From positions 37,486,430 to 37,550,429 of the forward strand of contig CP137668.1 in the NCBI GenBank assembly GCA_037976565.1: a DNA stretch of 64,000 nucleotides. The letters are read 5' to 3'. The notes under the pieces were generated by a model. That model was given only the letters and a program-made list of their open reading frames with translations, made no database searches and was not told the DNA's origin. The position numbers and the translations under genes were made by a program. Shown in pieces: positions 48,510 through 61,000 of this stretch. Source of the stretch: Mesocentrotus franciscanus. Its lineage: Eukaryota > Echinodermata > Echinoidea > Camarodonta > Strongylocentrotidae. The first letter of the stretch is position 1. Every line of letters starts with the position of its first letter.

Positions 48510-51500
48510 CTGTACAAAGACAACAAAGAAGCCATATGTATTAAGAAATAAATCCCTTTCCTATGGCAATGATGATAAAAGAGACTAAAAACAATTTACA
48601 TATATATATATATATATGTACATTCTTAACATGAAAAATAGTTCTTGGTGAAGACTTCAGCTGTTGCGAGTTACAAGGGCTTTAACTCATGTACAGTGTA
48701 CTGTAACAGAGACTGAACACCCTCTGGCTCTCAACGAATGTTATCAGATATTCTTTTAATCTGTATCTTATTATGTTAGTATTATATAGGACAGAAGTTA
48801 AAAAAATTAAACCCTGTCAAGTATCAAGATGTCAGTAAAATATGAATCAGAATCCGCTTAAATTGAAGAAAGGATGCAATTAGTCTTCAATTAACAAGCC
48901 ATCTTTCACTCTGAGGAAGAGTACATACCTCTTAAGATTCTGTTGCTGCAGTCTTTCCCTCTCCTCTCGCAAGCTTATCTGATAGTCATACTCTGTGTGC
49001 ATTCCAGGGGATGACTGAAGCACAGACCTGGAGAAAAAATTGAATATACATGTCCTTAACATGTCAAAAACTTGAATGAAATTCTTAATGTTAATAAACC
49101 CAAGTTTCACTGTCCATGCTTCTAAAAGAACCCCCTAGCAATGGAATTAAAAATGAAAGACACAAATAAGTCATGTATTCCTTGTTTATTTACCATATTA
49201 GGATGTACTAGACATCTTACAGTTGCAACAGATTTCTATGGCCGAACACTATTCAATGTTGCCTGTATATAACAACACAGTATATACAAAAAGACAGATT
49301 TTGACATGTATAATGCAAATTTGAAAATCCTGAAACTGTATGAATCCTGAAATTACATGATGGATACTACATAGAGTTCCTCCAAGAGGGACATTGCCAA
49401 ATGTGATATTTCCCTCCCCTTCATTATCAAAGGCACAAGGCATAGGATTCTTTCAATCCTGATTCTACATACCTTGATGTCATGAGACCAACATCATCAC
49501 CAGCAGGAGCAGAGGGAGGTTGCTCAGTAACAGAATCACGCATCACTGTTCTGCTAGGCACCCCATCAGCTGTGCTATCTGGTGTACGCACTCCCCGACT
49601 TTCCATTTCAATCTGGACTGTCTTGGTGGGGCTCTCCATGGCTTCATGTCGCTGTTGGGAAACAAAAAATCAAGATGATTATCAATTTTCTTGACTTCTT
49701 ATCAATCATATACCCATTTATCATTGTTACTGTCACAAGTACAAACTTTTGAAAATCATCCTCTTCATTTCAATTGTTATTCTAGTGATCAAGATGTATC
49801 CTACAGTAAACTCCAAAGATTGAAAAAAATTAACCTCTCACATTGAGCTATCTTTAACAAATTTGCAAGTTATTGTATTCATTGAGGTAGGCATTTGTGC
49901 ATATACTTGAAATTTTACTCCTTCCTGCTTGTTCCCCACCCATTTAAAAATATTGTGAGTTACTATTTCTCTTGTTTCTCTTTTTAAAGGTATGTAAATA
50001 ATTTTGTTCTTCTTGCTATCATCCAACATCAACACCACAAACCATGGCAATTATCAATGTTCCTTAATGTTCTCTAATGTTCTGAATGGATATGCCCAGG
50101 ACTGCATACGTCTTCACTCCAGTCAAAATCTCCATCACTACTTCTTGAAACATCACGATTACCATCGGAACCAGTAATAAATATTCAACAATGAAACATG
50201 AATAGTTTATTACGGTGAAAATTTTTTCATCGTTTAGAATGTGTGCCAGACTAACCTGAGCAGCTTGAGAAGGGGGAAACGGGGTGATCTTGAGATCCTC
50301 CATCCGAGTGGGGGACTGGGGTCTGTCTCCAAACTGAGTGAAGTAGGGGACAGGCTCGTTGGGGATGTCTCTCAACGCCTCATGGAAGTCATGATCATCA
50401 AGTAATGCTCTGCAACAACAAAAACATGATAAATTTCTTCATTAAAAAACAATATTGTCGATTATAGCAAAGCAAACATTTAAATACATATGGGAACAAG
50501 GACCAATTTCACAACTGCACATGTACTGTACTTGTGAAGAAGTAAGGGAAGGTGACATTGGAACAAGCCAAATTGAATAGAAATAGCTTACAGAATTTAA
50601 GTCTGGATGATTTACTTTTTATTTTTTCAAGAATTCAGAATGTGCAGAATGTACCTTTGCATCTTTAATTGATGCTAGAATTACTGATATCTGCATTGAA
50701 AATGGGGTAAACATGAGAATGGCTTATTTTTTTTTTCTTTAGGTATGATAGATAATTAAACGAACTACTTTCAAACTCTTCACTGACCATCCCTGAATCC
50801 CTGAATCCCTAAAAGCTAAAATACAAATATAAAAGAGAAGTGGAAGGATTTAAGAAAGGTAATCAACAATAGTATGATAGGGATAAATGGATAGAGTGAG
50901 TTTTTATTATTATCACCATACCTGACAATAGTGCTCATGACCTCACTGACAACTCCAGCCTCCATCTCATCACAGTCTTCAGGTTCCGTGGATTCATTTC
51001 TTTGTGATTGCTTTCCTTTACCGCTTGTGATTACTCTCTCACTCATACCCCTAGAAAAGGCAAAACAGATAACAAGCACTAGTTATCAAACAAATAGTGT
51101 TTCAATACTTCAATCTTTTAGGACTGGAAAATATTCAGACTCCAGCCCAATGGAAATGCAAATTGAATAAAAAGTAAGAAATATAAAGCAGTTTGCAAAG
51201 TGTTAATGGAGAAAGTCTCACAATATAACAATGTCTTTGCACTTTGCACCAAATTTTAAAGAACTGCCATGTGCGATACTGTTGCATTTTAACTTTTATC
51301 ACATGAGCTGCCAAAGTAACGCTAGTTTATAAAGCTTGACTCTACAATAAAAAATGACAAACTTTAACATATAAATTAAATTCAGCAACATACTGTTGCA
51401 TATATGAGAGAGCAATGTTTATGTTATCATGACTCGAGCTTTGCATAGTCTCATTATCATACAATGTAATACTTTAACTAGTATTCAAAAAGAGACTAAA

Positions 51501-54500
51501 TTTTCAACTAAAAGTGACAAAGGTGCGTAAGACCCTATTCAAGTAAATATTTACAGTACCTATCAATGAAGAACTTCTGGACCTCGTTCGGGAAGTTGCT
51601 CTGGAACTCAGCGATGGTGTGAGTTCGTGCTGTCACCCCGAGGTGCATCACAAACGTCTCTGGTTTCTCAGGTTTGGGCCAAAGCTTGCTACCATCTTTT
51701 GCAGAGTGTTCACCTAAACATTCAAAAGTCAAGTGGTTCAATTAGTAGTCAGTGTTTTAATAATAATATTGGGTTCTTGTATAGCGCACTTATCTGTCAG
51801 ACTTGACACTCCCTGGGGCTCCCGGTTATTACCCTGACTTTAGCATGGCTGCCATTACGGCGCTCTAGCATTTCAAGGAATTATTTCCTGCCAGGTACCC
51901 ATTTACATCCCCTGGGTTGAGTGTGGCAAATGTAGATCAATATCTTGCCAAAGGACATTAGTGCTACTGCGGGACTCGAACCACGGACCTTGTGATCCAC
52001 TGTCCGGTGAAGTATCCACTCGACTACGACACCTTTTAGAGGTTATAATGTTGGGATCTTTTCTTTCTTTTTTTCCTAGGGGTATCTGATCCCAATCAAT
52101 TGTACATACCGCATGCAACATTAATCGGGCAGTATAGATTCAAAAATTATATTTTTCCAGGAGTATTTTATATCCCAATATTTTAACAAATTTGACAAAT
52201 TAAAACATGTTTTTAGAGCCAGAAAATATTCCCAGGGCTGTTATCATTATTTAAGAAAAAGTGGTGTTAACCAAAAGGACTTCCTTCATTTACCCTCATA
52301 CAGTAACATTCATTGCACTTCACTTATTCATCAAACACATACATACATGGTAGCTTGACATTACAATGTCTTTCAAATCAATATAAGCTTCCAAATACCT
52401 AAATGGTCTTTCTCAGTTGATCTGTTAGCTCGCAAGATTAATCTGTTGATATAGATTCAAAATGATATATTTTCAGGAGTCTTTTATATCTCTATCCATC
52501 TATAAAATTCAAGTTTATTGAGCATATTGCACTGGAATATCAAAAAACTCATTGTGAGGACTGACTATATTTTTGTGCATCACATCTTTGTGATGTAAGC
52601 TTAAGGATAAATTTTTAGGAACACTTACGGGTGTACTGTTCATCAAGCTCCTTTTCATTCTTGACGTTTTTGATGGGAGGCAGGGTCCCGTAGCGCTTGA
52701 ATTCTTCAGGAGGGACCGGTGAATTATCCAGGGTGCACTCCGTTTGTAGCGACTCCTGCCTTCAGGGCCTGCGCTGCTTCCCTGTTTGAATATCAAGCAA
52801 ATTGCACATTGATAATTAGGAAAATGATATTGCTGTATTTTGGGTCATGGTCATGGTTCCCAGCATTCCATGAAAACTAATTCCCTGCCTTTCCATGCTC
52901 TTTTCTTGATCCTTGAATTTCAGGATCATGAATGGGGGCATTTTACAATCTTAAATTCACCATAGCCAATCATCAAGTCAACATCCTGTTTGGAAATAAG
53001 ACAAAATATAAAAGATTGAATATGTTCTTTTAGGGCCAATGAAATTCACTGATAATTTTTTTGTTTTTAAATCCCTGACTCGCAAAAAGGAACTAAATTT
53101 TCAGACTTCTTCAGATTCCCAGGGAAGCTGGGAACCTTGAATGATACTCAGTAAAAAAAATAAAGACATGCTCCAAATATATACAATTACATCTAAAAAT
53201 AGAGAATGAGTTACTTACATCTTTCTTTGTGTCATCACTAAACTCAGTGATGGTGAACTCATATTTCTGCCTTTCTTTCTCTGCCTCCCAGTTTTCCAGA
53301 TCCTTCCTGTATTCTGCCATGACTGTCTCATCAGCAACCTAGGTCAGGCAAGGAAGCAAATTTGTCATTCAAAAGGAAACACAACTAAATTCAATATTCT
53401 AGAATGTGATTAGGAGCAGAATACATAAATAAGGAGAAGCAAAATGTGTCCTTCTTAACAGTACATGCCATAAAACGTTGATACTGTTTTTAACAGAAAG
53501 ATATATGCAAGACCTGCTATGAGAACAGTTTTGACTGAACATTGGAAGTGGCAAAAGCATAAGTAGGTTGATAGGGTATAGTTTATCAATCCTATGGTAT
53601 ATCACACTGACTGACTTTGATAGAATCAAATATCAAGACACTGTTTCATGAACTTGGTATCAATATCAATTGCTACATTTCTGCAACAAACTTGCTCTCG
53701 GTCACTAAAATGTAATGATTTCAGTAGCTCATCTTTGATTACTGTAATTTGTTAAGGATAACAGTTTTATGAAACAGGGCCAAGATATTTGGCATGGAGC
53801 GGGCTTTAAATCCCATAACACTTCAGTGACCTCATGAAACGTTTAAGGCATCTGGAGGTGTTTCACAAATACTAAGATCGACTTTAAGTTGGACTTGATT
53901 ATGGCAGGCCGTTCATGCCACTGTTTGCTCTCACCATTTACTACATTGGTCTCTCAAAGGACCCACAAATCATAGTCACAAATCTACAGAATTTACATTT
54001 TTTGATAATTCATTATTGAAGGAAAAAATATTATCTAAAGATCATAATGGTGAGAGCAAACAGTGGTATGAACGGCCTGCCATAGTTAAGTCCAACTTAA
54101 AGTCGATCTTAGTCTTTGTGAAACATTCCCCTCATGACTAACCTCACAGATGACATCAAGGTCATAGAATGAAGGCTCTCCTATAGCTGTGAAGACGACC
54201 TTACACATGCAACCCTCTCCTGGATGAAGGGTTCCTTGGGGTGGTTGGATGTCCAGCACCTAGGTAGTGGGGCAAAGGAGTTTATCAATCAGTTTATCAA
54301 TTTTGATCAATATCATCAGCATATCAATAAAAAGATCAGTAGGTTGAATCCTTTCTTTTTCTAGAAAATATTTAAGTAAGGATCACATACATACAAACAG
54401 AGAGTGAAAATCTTATGAATACATGTAGGATCACACAAGAGTAAAAGATTAAAGAGATAAAGTATTGAAATACAACTTAAAAGTTGCAAGATGGATAGGA

Positions 54501-55835
54501 AGGAAAATACCAGAAGTTTACAGTCACTAACTAATCAAAGTGCAAAAAGAAAGCTATTCATAAGAGTCCTTATAATAGCCCAGGAAATGCTTCTGAAACT
54601 TGTTTGCCAGTGGCACATATTACTTATCACAAAGGAGGGATAACAAAAATATTTTAATTAATAAAAGAACGCTTCTCTCACTTTGTTCCTGTATTTTGTC
54701 ATTAGGATCCATTACATACAGGGAAATGTCAGAGAAAAGGACGTAACTGAACAAGAGATTTACTCAACACGACATTCAGACAAAGTGACATACAACTAAG
54801 CCAACAGGTTACTACAAAACAACTGGGAAAAGACCTCACCTGGGAATCATCCTCTGATGTCACATACCACTCAAAGGACACGGTGTGGCTAGGGGAGCGG
54901 TTGGTCAGGTACACCACCTTGCGCTGCTCACTGAACAGCGGAAGATTCCCAAGGGCCACTCTCTCCTCGCTGGCATACAGGAGCTGTTCCTTGAGGGGGA
55001 TGCTCTGGACGGAAGGAACCCCGGTCAGTTCTGTGCCATCTGTCATGGGCATGGTGGTGCCCAGGGAGCGCTTGTCATAGCCCACACCGGTGAAGGTGAT
55101 CAGGGCGGTGTCACCCCCAATGATGTGGATTGGGACGTCAACCTGGAAGATGCAGCGGATAAATTAATTTGAATTGAAATGAATTCTAATTTTTTCCATT
55201 TCCATTAAAAGTAGATTAGGACTAGCATGCAAAAGTCTTAGTAATTAATAATGTACGTTAATATGAAGTCCACCTCTATTTCTTGGTTGGTTATCATGCA
55301 GCCAAAAATGAACTTGAAATAGTATTAATAAAGCACTTCCAGCTCCTTTTATGCTTTTTATTACCATTGATGACATGCAATATCCTTTCTTAACAGCATG
55401 AGTAAAATTCTGTCTATCAGTATTACATAAACTGTTTCCAATAGAGAAAAACAAGTTAGTGGTATTACTCAAATAAATATACATATACATGTACATATGG
55501 GTGAAAATGTTCAATGTTCTTTGCATCAAGCTACTATAGGCATACTATATCTTACCATATATGTATTTGCTTCCAGTGGAGAGAAGATCCATTCTACTTT
55601 GGCTGTTCTACCAGCTGGTATTACACCCTTGGGATTCAGGCAATCAAAGATCCTGTGATTGAAGTTTTCCTGCATGACAAGAAATTGTGGTATGACATTT
55701 AAGAATTTGTTTATTTATATAAAGAATTATGTACATTAATACAACATATTGAGTGAACACAGAAAGCTACTGAAGGAAGTTTGAAAATATGTAAAAAATG
55801 GAAAGTGTATATAGTCTTAGGAAGAGATATGTCTT

Positions 55836-55902
<67 letters not shown>

Positions 55903-58038
55903 CTATATACATGTACATATCTATCAATCTATCTATCTATTTAAATATTTATCTATCTATCTACCTGTTTATCTATCCATCTATCAATCTATCCATCTAT
56001 CTATCTATTATTCTATCTATCTATCTCTGTCTCCTCCAATACATATGTATTTGCCTCTTTGACAGTCTTTGAACACAAAGAGGCATCTAAGGGTAATTTT
56101 ATTTGCAAATGTATACTAAATAAATAGCAAATTGATTTTTAAAAAGAAATGAAAACCATACCTCTTGAACTTGCTCCAAAGCAGTCAGGTCCAACTGGTA
56201 CATGACCTCCATACCTCCACCATTATACAGCTCATAGACCTGCTTGGGGTTGATGACACCTCCTATAGGCACGGGGGAGAACATGTGCTTGTTGTTGGGG
56301 AAGTGGACGTAGCGTCTGTCCTCGTTTACCGTCACACCAGTGAAGTTCAGCTGCAAGAAGTCAGGTTAAAAAGGAAATAACAGTCAGACTATTGATACAA
56401 ATAGTTCATGTCTGAGTCATTATATAAACACAAGGACAATTTATGAATGAATTTTTTGGAGCTTACTTTCATCAACAAAATGACTGACTGATGTTCCATT
56501 TGAAAACTAAATGCTTCATATCAGTGTAATATTGAGACCTTGTATTGTGTTGAGGATGACAACAAAGTCAGTTTTCAAACTCATTTGGAATATATACATA
56601 GAAAATATTGAATGGACAGACCATCTAAGGGATACATACTTTTACACACAGGTAATCTGTGGGTGTTTCTTAATAAGAGATTTTAGATCCATAGAGTCAG
56701 TCTCAAATATCTTTTAACATTTGGATACCAGTAACAGGTCAGAAATGTGGTGTGAATTCAGATCACTTATATTTTTTTGACGGTCAACTTACCAGAACCT
56801 CTCTGCCTCTCATGATCTTGAAGAGGACGGGAAGCCTGTCTGTCCCTGCAAACTCATGGCAGTAGGTCAGAGTGACCGTCTGGCATTGACCAGGCATGAG
56901 GGATCCACTGCTTGGCTCTACTGTGAACAGCTTGTTATCCATGATCCTCATCTAAAGCAAAACAACCAAATAAAACATGCTATGATTATTTGATGATCAA
57001 GGGAAAATAATCATCTAATAATTCTTCATTTATGGCTGGTGATACAGTGTTTCATACTGTTATTGTATACAACCATACTTAAATGAGTGAACGTCATTGT
57101 AACTTATTCACATCGGTTCACTAAAAACAGCAATTGCAAAGTTTAATTTAAGCAACATTTAGGTTTTCAATGTTTGAGTACCTACATGTAGCTAGCTATC
57201 TTCATTGGAGATTTCGATCATTGTGAAGGTTCCATATATATCCACATACACATTAATGTAAAATTTGCTACAATTCACAATTTAGCTTCAGAATAAACAA
57301 AACATGTAAGCTTTATCCCACTATACATCTGTTGTAAATAAAAAATTCCTTCATAGTCAATTTTAATGAAATAAATCATTTACAAAAGCATTGTTCTCAA
57401 TGTGCACCAATTTTGACAGGGGTTTATTTAAAAATCATGATTCAGATTGCTAGCACTCAGAATTATATCATACCTCATGAAGTTCATCATGATCAAATTC
57501 TCCTGTCTCAGCCCAGTATTCCATCTCCAGCTGGAGATCAGTTGGAAACAGATAAGCCCTACAAAAAAGAAAACAATTATTGAACAATCAAGCTTTCCGG
57601 CTCAATCTTGATCATTTGTATGTGTAAGATCAGTTATTTACATGTAATTAAGAACAAGACAAGAATTGGCATAAGAATGTATTGCAATGATCTTTTTCAT
57701 GGCATTTTCATGGCAGTTTAAAGACTACAGCAAAAATCTAAACATTTTGGGGTCTAATTTGTTACTTCACATAAATAAATGCTTTAAAAAATGTTTAAAC
57801 AAGGTGAATCACCTTTTATCTGATGTATATCAATAGAGAATCATTCCAAACAGACCACTCAGGATTCAATGATTCAATTCCCCTATTTCCTTTTACTAAT
57901 GAACTATATAGGTACATGTTTGTATATATCTCAATGACTTTTCCAAAGAGAGTGAATATAAAAGAGATCAACTTAAATCAAATGATGTTGTCATTGCTGC
58001 CAAACGAATATTTCAGAAAATATAATGAGCAACAGAAC

Positions 58039-58084
<46 letters not shown>

Positions 58085-61000
58085 ATTTATAGAGTGCAGA
58101 AACTATCCAACATTAAGTATATATTCTACTGCGCATACCACATACCAGTCTGCACTGACAGTGCCGGTGTTTTCCAACATGAGATGAACGATGCAAGGCT
58201 CTGCTCCAACCGGTGAAGCACTGAAGTTGAAATCCAGCAGTGCTTGTGTTAACACCACAGCCTTACGCCGCATGTTGTGCTTTGTAACACGGGAGAAGAT
58301 GAGCTCTACAGGTGAGGGGTCCGAATCCAGACAAGAGTTCAAACTAATTGGAGAAAAGTGAAAGCGTTGATATCAGTTTGGCACATTTGTTTTTCTGACT
58401 GCCTTCTAAGTATTTATTCATATACATGTAACAATGAGTATCATTCAAACCAGAATCTGACATTTTTAGTTCCTTCAATTTGAACTTTTTAGGCTTTAAA
58501 TATAATAGAACACATTTTTGAATGGATTATTTGTTTCATTAAAAAATAACAACTAATGGATGCACTCAGCATTAAATTTTAGCCCAGAATACTGCATTTA
58601 TCAAGTTTTATTGGGCAGCTAGTACATTGTTAACCACGACACTCAGGAAGGATTTTGAATCATTTATTATAGACCAGGCCACACAATAGCGTAGCCAATA
58701 AAGGAATAAATACAAAACACGTGATATTTAATTAAATTCACTTTTTATGGCAAAATCTATGCTTAGAATCATCAAAAATAAAGTAACTTACTTATCCAGG
58801 GATAACAGACTCCACAGCCTGGCCTTGCTAATGCCAGCAGCACTTCCATAGCAGCGGGCATCAGTGATCTGGAGAGTTGGGTACACCCCTACCGCAGTCA
58901 TCTCACAAAGCTGGTGCACTGTGTCACTGACGGGGACCAAGACACCCTCCTCACTCTGGGATACACTCTTTGCCTCTTCTTCCTTCTTCTCTCCTTCCTT
59001 CTTCTCGTCTTCCTTCCCCTCAATTTCTTCATCCTTCTTCGTCCTCTCCAGGTTTGGGATGGAGGGGGTGAGGAGACGGTAACCGATGCAGAAGGTGTAG
59101 CCAAGACGTCTCTCTGGGCGGATGGTGGCCCGGATGACACGCCTTGAACGGGCTGGAAGGATGTCCCTTGTTCTGTCCAGAGTCAGTGCTGGAAATAAGA
59201 AAAAGAATGTTGTATTTTAAATACAGCACAGCAAGTAAAATACAGTACAGAGAGTACTAAACCTTTATACTGAATCTTTAAAAAATATATATATCTACTA
59301 TTTACCAAAACTACATCTAAGGTTCAAATATTTCTCATCATATAGAATGATCAATGATTCACCATTTTCTTTACTGAAAAAATTGTTCCAGGTTTTATTT
59401 CGTCATAGACATAGGACTAGAGCTAGGATGTTGTAATATGTTAAGTTAGAGCATGGTTTAATTACATTCTTTGATAAAGGGCTAATATAGGAATTTCATT
59501 CATGTTAGAATTTTACTGCATAGCAACTATTCACTGAGCAACATTTGTATAATATTATGACCTGTGATACATACCAAGATCATCTGTTTGAGCTGCCTCC
59601 TCTGCATAGCTACCCTGCATGGTCTGTTCCACACTAAGCTCATAGTGGAGGCTGCAGTTGCTGTTATTATGAAGGACGATGTCTCTGCTGACTGCGGTGT
59701 TCACTACCACATCAGATAAGTCTATCACAGGTTCTTCACACTAAACAATGTATTAAATAAAGATAAGGGAAGCACTGATATCTTAACTTGTCATTTTACT
59801 AAAGAAAGTTGAGAACTTTTATACAGAGTAAACAAAAGGAGACACTGAAACTGTTTACATGTTTAAGTGTGAGCTTATCACTAACTGTACAGCTTCTGCT
59901 CATTCATATTATCCATTATAATTAAAGTCTTTTAACTCAGCTTTCAATATTTTCATGTAAATTCTATTCTTATAATCATATTTTTGAAAGCCAATCCTTC
60001 AATAGATGTATGCAAACTTTCACAAGATTCAAGTGAATAAAACATAAAAGTAAAAAAATCCCTCTTCCAACATCTGGACAACATTTTTTTTCTTCAAACT
60101 GACTGATTGTCACTTCTGTATCTTACCTTGATTCTTCCAATAGATCCTTCTCCAAGAACTCTGAGCAAGAATGCTTTCCTTCTTGTTAGATCCCTACATA
60201 CATGTAGAAGAAAAATGTAACATGACTAAACAGGCTAAAATATGAATGTATGCGATGATTTCCATGCTATACACAATTATGGTAAATTGACACAGGTAAA
60301 TTCAGTCATGGGAGTGATGGGGAGATCTGAATTGATGGAGCCATATACAAAACAAATCACGTCAAATTCAAAATGGTTCATTATCTTGATACAATTTTAA
60401 GAATTTATAACATGAAATTAGTCTTTTAACAAATTCAAGCTTTCACTAAATTCTAGCTGTTGCACATGCAAGCTGCCAATTAATATCTAGATTCACGTGA
60501 TTCATTTGCCTTGCTTACCCAATGTGGTTGATGTCTTCAACATACATGGATGGCTTGACCACGTACTTGACTTCCTCGCTGGGAGTGAAAGTCCATACAT
60601 GGGACTGAAGGAAAAACATGGATGAAACAACAGTAAATATACGCACTTCTAGCCTTCATAAACAACTACATTCTTCCTTTGATATTCAAAGTCATTCAAA
60701 TCATATTTTACACAACGAAAATATACAAGACTAAAATCTATACAGCACATTCCTATAAAATGCATAGAATATTATCATTTTTAAAGAGCAATGAATTTGA
60801 AACTACACTAATCCAATAACTTACAAGTCATATAAATTCTAGTTTACATTATATAAAAAGATGCTGTGTATATAGAAATATTCCATATATTGCTTAAAAT
60901 AATTTCATTTCTAAAGAACAATGATTCCATTTGATGCACCATAAGAGAAAAATAGTCATCCGGAACAAAAGATCTCAGGTAATATGATACCCGACATTGG

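Noticed and set aside
48172..48551. Plus-strand open frames of 76 and 104 codons
   Set aside because: Antisense shadows of the last CFAP65 exon.
51957..52033. Functional tRNA gene on the minus strand
   Set aside because: Internal promoter boxes are perfect, but acceptor-stem halves do not pair and a long SINE body follows.
53829..54136. cctcatga on both sides of the foldback element as target-site duplication
   Set aside because: The two copies do not abut the arms (about 22 and 3 bases away), so it is probably chance.
55781..56062. 93-codon plus frame rich in Ile/Tyr
   Set aside because: Translation of the CT/TA/ATCT microsatellite.
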